Assembly (NCBI GenBank): GCA_039933785.1
Contig: JBDTNL010000020.1
Location: 1 to 57,218 of the forward strand
Direction of reading: 5' to 3'
Length of the DNA stretch: 57,218 nucleotides
Source: JBDTNL01 sp039933785
GTDB lineage: Bacteria; Acidobacteriota; Thermoanaerobaculia; Multivoradales; JAGPDF01
How positions within the stretch are numbered: the stretch's first letter is position 1; each line of letters begins with the position of its first letter. The notes beneath the pieces are model-generated. The model saw nothing but the letters and a program-made list of their open reading frames with translations, made no database searches and was not told the DNA's origin. Below are positions 41,657 to 50,305 of the stretch, one piece after another. The position numbers and the translations under genes are program-made.

Positions 41657-42061
41657 ATGCTACGCCGTATGACGACCCACCCGCTGTCCACCGGAACCAT
41701 CCACCCCATCAGCCTGGCCCCACGCCCCTGGAACGATCGTTTGCCCCTGCGCTCCGCCGGCCGAGTCAGCCTGATCCGCGTCGCGCAGATCGAATGGATC
41801 GACGCGGCGCACAACTACGTGCGGATCCACACGCTCGACGGCCGTGTGCACGTCGCGCGCGAGGCAATCGGCGACCTCGAGCGAAGACTCGACCCCGAGT
41901 TTTTCCTGCGCGTCCACCGCTCGACGATCATCAACGCCGATTGCGTGTCGGAGATCGAGATCTCAGCCAACGGCAACTACGTCGCCATCCTGGCGTCAGG
42001 ACAAAGGCTGACCATCAGCCGCTCGTTTCGCGACCGGCTGGCGGTGCTGCTGGGGAGTTAG
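41657..42061 (+). CDS. Stand-alone LytTR DNA-binding protein
   Basis: A 134-residue protein that is almost only a LytTR domain: RVSLIRVAQIEWIDAAHNYV, then HTLDGRVHVAREAIGDLERR and FLRVHRSTIINADCVSEIE, ending LTISRSFRDRLAVLL. LytTR proteins bind direct repeats in promoters and normally carry a receiver domain; here there is no receiver or membrane part, so the input is unclear. ATG 41669 is an alternative start, since GGAG is too close to ATG 41657. The gene is divergent from the MocR-type regulator, which may control it. Confidence 0.85.
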   Translation: MLRRMTTHPLSTGTIHPISLAPRPWNDRLPLRSAGRVSLIRVAQIEWIDAAHNYVRIHTLDGRVHVAREAIGDLERRLDPEFFLRVHRSTIINADCVSEIEISANGNYVAILASGQRLTISRSFRDRLAVLLGS

Positions 42062-42090
42062 ACCGGGATGATGCGGGGAGACTGAGCGGC

Positions 42091-44067
42091 TTACATCCGC
42101 TCGGGCAGGGGCACGCCGAGCACTCCACAAAGCGCCGTCAGCCCCTTGAGGAAGATCTCCGCCGTGGCCAGGCGCGCCGAGCGCACCGCGGGGTTCTCCT
42201 CTTGCAGGATGGGGTGCTTGTGGTAGAGCCCATTGAAGCGCTGTGCCAGCTCGAGCGCCTGGCGCGCGATCAGCGAGAGCTCGAGGCTGTTGGCGGCCTT
42301 CTCGACGGTCTCGGCGCACTGCGCCACGGCCAATACGAGATCCCAGAGATCGTCGCTCCAGTGTTCCGCCGTAAGCGCCGCGACTTCGTCCGCGGTGACG
42401 CGGGCGGCGATCCCGGCCGCCTTCAGGCGGCGCTGGATGTTGCGCACGCGCACCGCCGAATACTGCAGGTACGGACCGGACTCGCCTTCGAAGTTCAAGG
42501 CCTCGTCGAAGTCGAAGGCGATGACGCGAGTGGTCGTCGCCTTGGCCATCAAGAAACGCATGGCGGCGGTCGAGATCTGCGTCGACAGCAAGTCGAGCTC
42601 GTCGTGCTCGAGCTCGCGGTTGCGCTTGGCGATCTCTTCGCGGCTCTTGGCTTTCAGCTGATCCAGCAAGTCATCGGCCTTCACGCCGATGCCCTTGCGG
42701 CCGGACATCTCGAGTGGCTTGCCAACGCGCACCTCGTCGCCTTCGGCTTCTTCGGCGAGATAGCCGAGCGTTCGCGCCGCGGCGGTCGAGAGCGCCACCA
42801 TCTCGTAGGCGAAGTGCACCGAACTCGCGGCGGCTTCCGGATGCCCGAGGGACTCGAGGCCGGCGCGCACAATCTTCTGCAGATAGCTCTGGCGCGCGTC
42901 GATGACGTTGATCACCCGGCTGGCGCCGCCGAATCGGGGATGGTCGCCGGCGCCTTCTTCCGACGTGGTCTGCCAGAGGCTCTCGTCCATCCAGTAGCGA
43001 TAGCGGAAGTCCTGGCCGAGGAGACCAAACTTCCACATCTGGTACGCGATGTCCTTGCCGACGTAGGTCACCGTACCGTCGGAGCGCACGATGACCTTAT
43101 CGGGGTCTTCGAGCCCGGCGAACTCCTCGCTCTCGCGGAGCGGCATCACCCAGCAGCCCTCGTTCTTGCCGTCCGATTCCAGCCGAACGGCGCCGGCGGT
43201 CTTCAGACGCTCGAACGCGGTGGCGAAGAACTGCAGCTTCAAGATGTCGCTCTCGTGGGTCAGCAGGTCGTAGCCGATCCCCAGACGCGCCATGGTCTTC
43301 AGGTGGCGCTGCACGATTCGACGGGCCACCAAACGGGCGATCTCGGCCCGTTCACCCTCGCCGCTCTCGAGCTGGTGCAGGGTGTCGCGGCGCAGCTGCA
43401 GTCGCGCCGGGTCTCCCTCGTACCAACGGCCAACCTCGGCGTACAGATCCCAGCATCGGTAGTCGAAGGGCTCCGGCAGTGCCGCGATCTCGGCCGCGGT
43501 GCGGTGGCGCAGGTCGACGAAGCCGACCACGACGTCCGCGAGCTGCACTCCGGTGTCGTCGATGTAGTTTTGGACCTCGACGTCGCGACCCAGGGCGCGC
43601 AGCGCCCGGACGAGGATGTCACCGAGAACCGCATTGCGCAGGTGGCCGATATGGGCCGCCTTGTTGGGATTGATGTTGGTGTGCTCGATGATGATCTTGC
43701 CGTCTGGCGTCGGCGAGTCATCGTCAACCTCTTGATTCAACAGCGGTTGCGAGATGAGCCGTGAGGCGATCCGGGAGCGATCCAAGAATACGTTCAGGTA
43801 GCCCGCGCCCTCGATGCGGGTTTCCAATACCGCGCCGTCGAGCTGGAGCCCCGCCGAACCGTCCGCCAGCAGCTCCTGGGCGATCTCGCGCGGCTTGCGT
43901 TTGAGCTCGCGAGCGAGGTGCAAAGCGGCCGGAAACGCCAAGTCGCCGAGCTCGCGCCGCGGTGGAATCTCGACCACCGGGGCATGCTCGACCCCCAACA
44001 CCTCGCGGATCCGGATTGCGAGGCGCGATTGCAACTGTTTTTTCAGGTCCGCGAAGCTTACCGACAT
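42091..44067 (-). CDS. argS: Arginyl-tRNA synthetase
   Basis: A 658-residue class I synthetase charging tRNA-Arg. The N-terminal additional domain is followed by the HIGH signature (NPNKAAHIGHLRNAVLGD) and a KMSKS-equivalent EMSGRKG (about residue 450). The C-terminal DALR anticodon-binding domain (YLQYSAVRVRNIQRRL) ends LPERM, a common ArgRS C-terminus. Length and motifs are complete. It diverges from the macro-domain gene across 53 bases and is convergent with the LytTR gene. Confidence 0.97.
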   Translation of the reverse strand: MSVSFADLKKQLQSRLAIRIREVLGVEHAPVVEIPPRRELGDLAFPAALHLARELKRKPREIAQELLADGSAGLQLDGAVLETRIEGAGYLNVFLDRSRIASRLISQPLLNQEVDDDSPTPDGKIIIEHTNINPNKAAHIGHLRNAVLGDILVRALRALGRDVEVQNYIDDTGVQLADVVVGFVDLRHRTAAEIAALPEPFDYRCWDLYAEVGRWYEGDPARLQLRRDTLHQLESGEGERAEIARLVARRIVQRHLKTMARLGIGYDLLTHESDILKLQFFATAFERLKTAGAVRLESDGKNEGCWVMPLRESEEFAGLEDPDKVIVRSDGTVTYVGKDIAYQMWKFGLLGQDFRYRYWMDESLWQTTSEEGAGDHPRFGGASRVINVIDARQSYLQKIVRAGLESLGHPEAAASSVHFAYEMVALSTAAARTLGYLAEEAEGDEVRVGKPLEMSGRKGIGVKADDLLDQLKAKSREEIAKRNRELEHDELDLLSTQISTAAMRFLMAKATTTRVIAFDFDEALNFEGESGPYLQYSAVRVRNIQRRLKAAGIAARVTADEVAALTAEHWSDDLWDLVLAVAQCAETVEKAANSLELSLIARQALELAQRFNGLYHKHPILQEENPAVRSARLATAEIFLKGLTALCGVLGVPLPERM

Positions 44068-44120
44068 GCCGGCGCAGTGTATCCGAGCCTTGATATCATT
44101 GCTGGGTTCGAGGAGGCTCC

Positions 44121-44672
44121 GTGGAGACCAAGCTGGATCTGAAGCTCGGCGTAAAGATGAACAACACCCAACTCGACCTCGTCGAGGGGGATATCACCGA
44201 GCTCGATGTCGATGCCATCGTGAACCCGGCCAACAACAAATTGTTGCTGGGCGGCGGAGTCGCGGGCACGATCAAGCGGCGGGGCGGACCGACGATCCAA
44301 GAGGAGTGCAACCGGATCGGCGGCACTGCGGTCGGCTCCGCGGTCATGACCGGCGCCGGCAAGCTCAAGGTGAAGCACGTGATCCATGCCGTGGGCCCGA
44401 AGTTCGGCGAGGGCGACGAGGACAAGAAGCTCTCCTCCGCCGTGCGCGCCAGCCTAGCGCTCGCCGATCGGCACGGCCTGAAGTCGATCGCCATGCCGGC
44501 AATCTCGACCGGCGCCTTCGCCTTCCCGATGGATCGCGCGGCGCGCATCATCCTTACCGAGATCCAGCGCTATCTGCAGGGCGGGACGAAACTGCAGCGC
44601 GTGGTGGTCTGCCTGTACGGCGAGGACGCCTGGAAGCTCTTCGCCCGCGAAATGCGGCGCGGGTTCAGATAG
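44121..44672 (+). CDS. Macro domain protein (ADP-ribose-binding/deacylase type)
   Basis: A 183-residue single macro domain: LVEGDITELDVDAIVNPANN, LLGGGVAGTIKRRGGPTI, HVIHAVGPKFGEGD and AISTGAFAFPMDRAARI are the binding-loop motifs. Such proteins bind ADP-ribose or O-acetyl-ADP-ribose and remove ADP-ribose or acyl groups. Start is GTG 44121, with AGGAGG four bases upstream; ATG 44157 would still keep the domain. It is divergent from argS. Its last codons fall in a 31-base tandem repeat shared with the end of the convergent KS-beta gene. Confidence 0.9.
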   Translation: METKLDLKLGVKMNNTQLDLVEGDITELDVDAIVNPANNKLLLGGGVAGTIKRRGGPTIQEECNRIGGTAVGSAVMTGAGKLKVKHVIHAVGPKFGEGDEDKKLSSAVRASLALADRHGLKSIAMPAISTGAFAFPMDRAARIILTEIQRYLQGGTKLQRVVVCLYGEDAWKLFAREMRRGFR

Positions 44673-44745
44673 CCGCCCGCAACTGCGGCGCGGCTTCAGA
44701 TCACCGCCCGCAACTGCGGCGCGGCCTCAGATCACCGCTTCCAAC
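44653..44745. repeat. Three tandem copies of a 31-base unit at a convergent gene junction
   Basis: Three 31-base units (TGCGGCGCGG, TCAGAT and CCGCNNNCAAC segments recur at 44653, 44684 and 44715) differ at a few positions only. The array spans the 3' ends of the macro-domain and KS-beta genes, so each gene stop lies inside a copy. GCCGC and GCGGC arms at each junction can form hairpins, which may stop transcription from both sides. Confidence 0.85.
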
Positions 44746-45962
44746 AGACTCCAACTCATCGAGCCACCGGCAGCGACGCTGGTGGCCAGACAGAGCTTCG
44801 GCGCGGCAAGTGGGCGTCCGTCGTAGGGCGCGACTCCGAGCTCCGGGTCGAGTGTGCGGTAGCCGTGCGTCGGCCCCAGGGCCGCCCCGGACACCGCCAG
44901 CACGGCGGCGGCGAGGTGGCCGCCACCCCACTCACCGAGCGCCGACTTCGGCGCCCACAGCACCGGCAGACTCGCCTCCGCGGCGCGCCAGGCGGTCGCG
45001 AGCGCCAACACTTCCAGCCGATCACCGGCGATCGACCCGGCCGCGCCGCTCGCGATCAAGTCGATCTCGTGCAGTCTCCGACCTGACCGTTCGATGCCCC
45101 GGCGCAGGGTCTCGCCCAGCCCCTCCGGATCGGCGCCGAATCCGTTGTCGGGCGCCGTGGGGTCGAAGCCGGCACCGGTCGCGACGATCCGACACAGGGG
45201 CTTCGCGCCGCGCGCCGCAGCTTCTGACTCGGACTCGAGGACCAACAGCGTCGACCCCTCGGCCGCCACGACTCCCCGGCGATCGCGATCGAGCGGGCGG
45301 GCGACTTCCTCGCCGCTCTCGTCGGCCGTCGCCAGGGTATGGAAGCGATCGAGGATGGCGTGAAGCAACGGCGTCATCTCCTCCACCGACCCCACCAGCG
45401 CCCGCCGGGCTCGCCCGGTACGCACCAGCCGAGCGCCCTCGCCGAGCGCGATCCAATCGCCGGCCTCGCGCTGGGTGACCGTCAGACTCGGGCCCCTCGC
45501 CTTGAGATTGAGCGCCACCTGGGACGCCGCGGCGCTCGCCACGGATTCAGTGAACAGCGCAGGGGACGCGGTCTCGGGGCCCTCTTTGAAAATCGAGGAG
45601 AGCAGGCGCTCGGTGAACAGCGCCGGGCCAAAGGCGGTGGAGATGACCACCGCCGTCTCCGCGAACGCGGGGTCGGTCTCCAGGATGCCGGCGTCGCTCA
45701 CCGCAAGGCGCGCCGCGGCGAGGGCCATTCTCGACGGCGCACCCATGCGGCGTGCCGTCGCCGGGGACACCAGAGCCGACAGGTCTCGGCTGCCGAGCAG
45801 GAACGCACCGCGCGAGCCACTCGGACGATGAAAGCCGGCGGCGCGATCAATCGTCGTCAATCGGGGCGGTTGGCCGCTCGCCAGCACCTGGCTGAGCGCC
45901 TCGCGCCCGACACCGAAGGCCCCCAGCGTCCCCAGTCCGGTGATGACGACAGCGGACCTCAA
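44727..45962 (-). CDS. Ketosynthase-like protein lacking catalytic residues (KS-beta/chain-length-factor type)
   Basis: A 411-residue thiolase-fold protein paired with the active KS upstream. The nucleophile region reads TQREAGDWIALGEG (about 163-176), with no Cys at the expected site. The HGTGT-equivalent is SGAAGS with no His, and the NxxGHxxGS-type site is also changed. This matches the chain-length-factor partners of type II PKS or aryl-polyene systems, which form a heterodimer with the active KS and set chain length. Start TTG 45962 overlaps the KS-alpha stop (TTGA) and opens with the usual SAVVITGLGTLG; a TTG at 45989 is possible. Last gene of the operon. Confidence 0.85.
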   Translation of the reverse strand: MRSAVVITGLGTLGAFGVGREALSQVLASGQPPRLTTIDRAAGFHRPSGSRGAFLLGSRDLSALVSPATARRMGAPSRMALAAARLAVSDAGILETDPAFAETAVVISTAFGPALFTERLLSSIFKEGPETASPALFTESVASAAASQVALNLKARGPSLTVTQREAGDWIALGEGARLVRTGRARRALVGSVEEMTPLLHAILDRFHTLATADESGEEVARPLDRDRRGVVAAEGSTLLVLESESEAAARGAKPLCRIVATGAGFDPTAPDNGFGADPEGLGETLRRGIERSGRRLHEIDLIASGAAGSIAGDRLEVLALATAWRAAEASLPVLWAPKSALGEWGGGHLAAAVLAVSGAALGPTHGYRTLDPELGVAPYDGRPLAAPKLCLATSVAAGGSMSWSLLEAVI

Positions 45963-47209
45963 GCGGGACTGCCCGCCGCCTGCGGCCAACCGCGAAACAC
46001 CGCCGCGGCGTTGCTACCGCCGAAGGCGAAGTTGGTCGACAAGGCCACCGCATCGGTCGGCACCGCACGGGGCGCGCCGAGCACCAGGTCGACCGGAGAC
46101 GCGGGATCGATCGGGCCGTCTCCGGGAGTCGGATGGACCGCGCCATGCTCGAGGCAGAGCACCGTGGCCACCGCTTCGATGGCCCCCGCCGATCCCAGAA
46201 AGTGGCCCAGGTTTCCCTTGGTCGAGGTCACCGGAATCTGCCCAGCGCGCGCGCCGAAAACCTCCGAGAGCGCGGCCCACTCGGCCGCGTCGTTGAGCGG
46301 AGTGCCAGTACCGTGGGCATTCACGAACGACACCGCATCGGCCTCGACCTCGGCATCCGCCAGCGCCGCTCGAATCGCCCGCACTACGCCGACACCGCTC
46401 GGGTCGGGCGCTGTCATGTGGTGGGCGTCGCACGAGCCGCCGGCGCCGGCAACGATCGCGAGTGGACGGGCCCCTCGCGCTTCGGCGTGAGCGAGCGTCT
46501 CGAGCACCAGCACCGCGCCGCCCTCACCGAGGGACAAGCCTTCTCGCAGGTGACGGAAGGGCCGGCAAGGGCCGGCGTCCACCGAACGCAACGAGTTGAA
46601 TCCGGCGAAGGTCAGCCGGCAGAGTGAGTCGCTGCCTCCGGCGAGCGCCACCTCGGTCTCGCCCTCGCGGAGCGATTCGAGCGCGATGCCGATCGCCAGA
46701 GTCGCGGAAGCGCAGGCCGAGGAGATCGTCTGCACGGGTCCACGCACCCCAAAGGCTCGCGCCACGGCGTCTCCGGGTCCGCTCGGCGGTTGGGAAAGGA
46801 GCTCGTGCAGACGCAACCGACGCGAGCCGCGCTCACCGAGCAGGGCTTCGAAAAACCCCTCCGATTCGAACATGCCGCCGGTGCTGCTGCCGAAAAATAC
46901 CCCGGCACCCGCGCCGCGCAGGCCGGGGATTGCGCGTCGAAGCCCTGCTTGTCGCAGCGCCTCATCGGCGGCGGCAACGGCGAACGCATCAGCGAGCGAG
47001 GCCGTATCGCCGGCCGCATCGGCAACGGTGTCCGGTGGCGCCGGCACCTGCGCCGCGACATGCGTGCGGTGGCGCCGGTGATCGAAGCGGTCGAAGTCCC
47101 GAATCGCATGGCGCCCCGCGCTGAGCCCTTGCCACAACGCCGCGGTGCCCCAGCCGAAGCCGCTGACGGCGCCGATACCGGTGACAACGATGGTGTCGCG
47201 GGGGCTCAC
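45959..47209 (-). CDS. Beta-ketoacyl synthase, active subunit (KS-alpha, FabF-like)
   Basis: A 416-residue condensing enzyme. The full catalytic triad is visible: Cys166 in SSACASATLA, His299 in NAHGTGTPLND, and His336 in KGNLGHFLGSAG with Lys331. FabF-type enzymes extend an acyl chain with malonyl-ACP. It lies 13 bases after the ACP gene and overlaps the inactive KS-beta partner, an operon order typical of heterodimeric type II systems rather than primary fatty-acid synthesis. Start is GTG 47209, six bases after GAAGG. Confidence 0.9.
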   Translation of the reverse strand: MSPRDTIVVTGIGAVSGFGWGTAALWQGLSAGRHAIRDFDRFDHRRHRTHVAAQVPAPPDTVADAAGDTASLADAFAVAAADEALRQAGLRRAIPGLRGAGAGVFFGSSTGGMFESEGFFEALLGERGSRRLRLHELLSQPPSGPGDAVARAFGVRGPVQTISSACASATLAIGIALESLREGETEVALAGGSDSLCRLTFAGFNSLRSVDAGPCRPFRHLREGLSLGEGGAVLVLETLAHAEARGARPLAIVAGAGGSCDAHHMTAPDPSGVGVVRAIRAALADAEVEADAVSFVNAHGTGTPLNDAAEWAALSEVFGARAGQIPVTSTKGNLGHFLGSAGAIEAVATVLCLEHGAVHPTPGDGPIDPASPVDLVLGAPRAVPTDAVALSTNFAFGGSNAAAVFRGWPQAAGSPA

Positions 47210-47222
47210 GGCGCCTTCGGGA

Positions 47223-47510
47223 TCACCGTGCCGAGCGCGTTCGCCGGGCGTCCGCCTGGCGAAGCTCGACGAACGCGGTGAGATTCTTGAGGTTCGCGAA
47301 CGCGTCGCGCCCGACGTCCTCGCTCGGCACGGTGATCCCGAAATCGCGTTCGAGGGACACCACGAGCTCCAGGGCGTCGACCGAATCGAGCCCCAGACCG
47401 CCGCCGAACAGAGGCTCGTCTTCCGAGATCGAGCTCGGATCGAGACCGTCCAGATGCAGGCTCTTCACCAGCAGCTCCCTCAGACGGTCCTGAGTCGAGA
47501 CCTCGGTCAC
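47223..47510 (-). CDS. Acyl carrier protein
   Basis: A 95-residue ACP. The phosphopantetheine attachment Ser43 lies in GLGLDSVDALEL, with a typical four-helix pattern before and after (RLRELLVKSLHLDG, SLERDFGITVPSEDV). Start is GTG 47508-47510, overlapping the flavoprotein stop by four bases (GTGA). It is the likely carrier for the KS-alpha/KS-beta pair just downstream. Its C-terminal tail is longer and more basic (RRTRSAR) than in fatty-acid ACPs. Confidence 0.92.
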   Translation of the reverse strand: MTEVSTQDRLRELLVKSLHLDGLDPSSISEDEPLFGGGLGLDSVDALELVVSLERDFGITVPSEDVGRDAFANLKNLTAFVELRQADARRTRSAR

Positions 47511-48829
47511 GCGCTCTCCTCCTGGATGCCGCCGACTTCGATTCTCGGCACCAGCGGGTAGTACGCCTGAACCTTGACCAGAACCAGGAAGAGCCGGACC
47601 ATGAAGCGCGTCTTCAGCGACGGCCGCCAGATGCCGGCAAGGAAGGTCACCACGGCAACGAAAAACGGCGATTTGTCCTGCCCCTGGAAGAAGAGGTCGC
47701 GGAACGACTTGCTGTAGAAGGCCACCACGAAGCGCCGAAAGGTCCGGTAGCGCTTGGCTTGCATGCGCGAATAGGCGCGAAAGGAACTGGCGCCGAGCTG
47801 GCCTCGGGTGAGCGCGGAGTCGAGCGCCTCCGCCGCCTCGAGCCCGGATTCGAGCGCGATCGCCACCCCGGTCGAGAACACCGGATCGAGGAACGAGCCG
47901 GCATCGCCGGCGAGCAGGAAGCGATCGCCGACATAGCTCTTCACGCCGTACGAATAGTCCTTCTCCACTCGCACCGGCCATTCGCGTTTGGCGTCGCGAA
48001 GGAGCGCGGCCACGGCCGGCGTCTGCGCGATAGCCCGCGCCAGGATGGCTTCGTGGTCGTGGCGCGGCACGAGCTCGCAGAGCGCCTCGAAGGCGGCCCG
48101 GGGCAAGACGACACCCACGCTCATCAGGTCGTCGGAGATCGGAATGAGCCAGAACCAGCCGAGATCGAGTCGCGACACGATGCGGATGTCACCCGAACGG
48201 CGCCCCTCTTGGTGCGGCACGCCGCTGTAGTGCGCGAAGACCGCAATATTGGCTAGCGCGGGTTCGTCCATCCGCAAAGAGAGCTTGCGCTGCACGACGC
48301 CGGCGCGGCCCGAGGCGTCGATGACCGCCTGCGCTTTTATTGATGGTCCCTCGCGCTCTGACGAATGAGACAGAGCCTTGCCATCATGAGCTGACGACAC
48401 GGTCTTGAGGGTCACACCGTCGCGATCGAAGCTCACTTCGGTGACGCGGTGCGGCTGGTGGATTTCGACGCCGGCGCGGCGGGCTGCCTCGAGCAGCAGG
48501 TGATCGAACTTCTCGCGCGGTACTTGATAAGTCTGTGGGCGCTCGACTTCGGAGCAGTTGCCGAAGTCGGCGTAGCGCTCGATCTCGCCGTCGCCGGTGA
48601 GGAACGTGGCGCCGTATTTCTTCTGGAAGCCGGCCGCCCGAACTTCCTCGGTCAACCCCAGGCGTTCGAGCGTCCGATTCACCGAGGCCAGGAGCGATTC
48701 TCCGATGTGAAAACGCGGGAACTCGTCTTTTTCGATCAACACGACCCGGCGCCCGCGGCGGGCGAGCTCCGAAGCCGCGCTCGATCCCGCCGGTCCACCG
48801 CCGATTACAGCTACATCGAAGTCGTACAT
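47507..48829 (-). CDS. FAD-dependent oxidoreductase, flavin-halogenase-like
   Basis: A 440-residue flavoprotein. It has the FAD-binding VAVIGGGPAGSSAASEL, the GESLLAS segment followed by GFQKKYGATF (Lys70/Lys71) and the WxWxIP motif (WFWLIP, 225-230). GDAGSFLDPVFSTG (309-322) binds FAD. These are the marks of the flavin-dependent halogenase superfamily, though many members are oxygenases or reductases that do not halogenate. First gene of the KS operon, start ATG 48829. Hydrophobic stretches in the C-terminus (VAVVTFLAGIW) suggest membrane contact. Oxidation, reduction or halogenation of an ACP-bound chain is plausible. Confidence 0.82.
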   Translation of the reverse strand: MYDFDVAVIGGGPAGSSAASELARRGRRVVLIEKDEFPRFHIGESLLASVNRTLERLGLTEEVRAAGFQKKYGATFLTGDGEIERYADFGNCSEVERPQTYQVPREKFDHLLLEAARRAGVEIHQPHRVTEVSFDRDGVTLKTVSSAHDGKALSHSSEREGPSIKAQAVIDASGRAGVVQRKLSLRMDEPALANIAVFAHYSGVPHQEGRRSGDIRIVSRLDLGWFWLIPISDDLMSVGVVLPRAAFEALCELVPRHDHEAILARAIAQTPAVAALLRDAKREWPVRVEKDYSYGVKSYVGDRFLLAGDAGSFLDPVFSTGVAIALESGLEAAEALDSALTRGQLGASSFRAYSRMQAKRYRTFRRFVVAFYSKSFRDLFFQGQDKSPFFVAVVTFLAGIWRPSLKTRFMVRLFLVLVKVQAYYPLVPRIEVGGIQEESA

Positions 48830-48886
48830 GCGTCGATTCAGGTGTCCCTTTCTGGGCCGACGGCGAATTGCCGCTGGAGGCCGAAT

Positions 48887-48894
48887 TGTATACT
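48887..48894. promoter_or_regulatory. Overlapping -10 elements of a possible bidirectional promoter
   Basis: The palindrome GTATAC gives TATACT on the plus strand (48889-48894) and TATACA on the minus strand (48887-48892) in the 72-base gap between the divergent flavoprotein and ligase genes. The -35 matches are weak on both sides (TTGCCG at 15 bases on the plus strand). Confidence 0.45.
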
Positions 48895-48901
48895 TCGGCC
48901 C

Positions 48902-50305
48902 TTGCTGGAAACGAGTCTCGACCCCATCCTCGCAGGCTTCGAACGCCTGCGCGAGAGTAGCCCCTCGCGGGTTCTGGTGCTTTCGCCGCGCCGTCAAGCC
49001 ACGGTGCAGGAAGTGCACACCATGGCCGAACGGATTGCGGAACGGCTCTTTGCCTACGGGCTGCAACCGGAGAGCCTGTTGGCCCTGACGGTTGGCAACG
49101 GACCGATGTTTCTCGCCGCCTTCCTCGCCACGCGACGCTGTGGAATGGTGCCCCTGCTGATCGATTCGACGACCCCACCCGACGAGCGCGCCCGCATCGC
49201 CGGCGCGCTCGGTGCCGCGGCGGTGCTGTCGTCACCGGGTTGGGGCGATCCTGCCGAGGCCCTGGAGGTGGCGACGCTCGCCGGCCAACCCCGGCTGCTG
49301 CCGGCGGACACCGCCGCGGTGAAGCTCACCTCGGGCTCGACCGGCCAGCCGCGCGGCATCGTCGCGCCCTGCGCAGCGCTCGCGGCGGACGAGGCGCAGC
49401 TCAGCTCCACCATGGGTCTAGTCGAAAGCGACCGCCTGCTCGCCATGGTGCCGATGTCGCATTCCTACGGCTTGAGCAGTCTCGCGATGCCAGCATTGCT
49501 TCGCGGATGCGCACTGGTCGTCCCGGAGGAGCGCGAACCGTTCGCGCCGTTGCGGGCGGCGGCGGCTTGCAACGCCACCTTCATCCCGGCGGTGCCGGCG
49601 TGGCTCGGGGCGCTGGTGCGGGTGTCCGAACCACCGCCGTGGCCGGCCAGCGTCCGTCTGGTGATCAGCGCCGGCGCGCCGCTCGCCGCCGACACCGCGG
49701 CCCGCTTTCGCGTTCTGTTTGGCCAACCGGTGCACGTCTTCTACGGCGCCAGTGAATGCGGCGGCATCTGCTACGACCGCGAGGGTGGTGCGGCCGAGCG
49801 CGGCACGGTCGGCACGCCGGTCGATGGCGTTCGCCTTCGCCTCGGCGCGGAGGACGGCCGCGTGTCAGTCATTTCGGCGGCGGTCGCCACGGGAATGATT
49901 CCCGAGCCCAGCCCCTTTCTCGCTGGCGGCGTCTTCACCACCAGCGATCTCGGCGAGTGCCACGACGGCGAGCTCCGCTTGCGCGGCCGCGCCGACGATC
50001 TGGTGATCGTGAAGGGAAAGAACGTCAATCCCAGAGAGGTCGAGTCGGTCTTGCGCCAGCTCGCCGGCGTCGAGGATGTCGCCGTCCTCGGGGTGCCGCG
50101 CCCGGGCACCGGTGAGCTCACGCTGCGCGCCGTCGTCGTCTGCCGGCCGGGCGCGGTGGCCTACGAGAGCGTGGTCAGCTGGTGCAGGTCGCGGCTGGCG
50201 CTGCACAAGGTGCCGCGCAATGTCGTGTTCGTCGAGGCTCTCCCGCGCACGGAGCGGGGCAAAGTAGATCGTGCGGCGCTGCTCGCGCTGAAGGGTGGAA
50301 AGTGA
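48902..50305 (+). CDS. AMP-forming acyl/aryl-CoA or acyl-ACP ligase
   Basis: A 467-residue adenylate-forming enzyme. LTSGSTGQPRGI binds ATP phosphates; FYGASECGGI and TSDLGECHDGELRLRGRADD follow; KGKNVNPREVES is the hinge, and the catalytic Lys lies in RTERGKVDRAALL. It activates a carboxylic acid and transfers it to CoA or to a carrier protein, here plausibly the starter or product acid for the adjacent KS/ACP system. The start is probably TTG 48902; the first ATG (49022) would remove part of the N-terminal domain. It diverges from the flavoprotein operon and is coupled to the carbonic anhydrase gene. Confidence 0.88.
   Translation: MLETSLDPILAGFERLRESSPSRVLVLSPRRQATVQEVHTMAERIAERLFAYGLQPESLLALTVGNGPMFLAAFLATRRCGMVPLLIDSTTPPDERARIAGALGAAAVLSSPGWGDPAEALEVATLAGQPRLLPADTAAVKLTSGSTGQPRGIVAPCAALAADEAQLSSTMGLVESDRLLAMVPMSHSYGLSSLAMPALLRGCALVVPEEREPFAPLRAAAACNATFIPAVPAWLGALVRVSEPPPWPASVRLVISAGAPLAADTAARFRVLFGQPVHVFYGASECGGICYDREGGAAERGTVGTPVDGVRLRLGAEDGRVSVISAAVATGMIPEPSPFLAGGVFTTSDLGECHDGELRLRGRADDLVIVKGKNVNPREVESVLRQLAGVEDVAVLGVPRPGTGELTLRAVVVCRPGAVAYESVVSWCRSRLALHKVPRNVVFVEALPRTERGKVDRAALLALKGGK

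Noticed and set aside
41599..43764. 721-codon plus-strand frame over LytTR and argS
   Set aside because: It overlaps two genes with full family motifs, has no plausible start region and reads as shadow.
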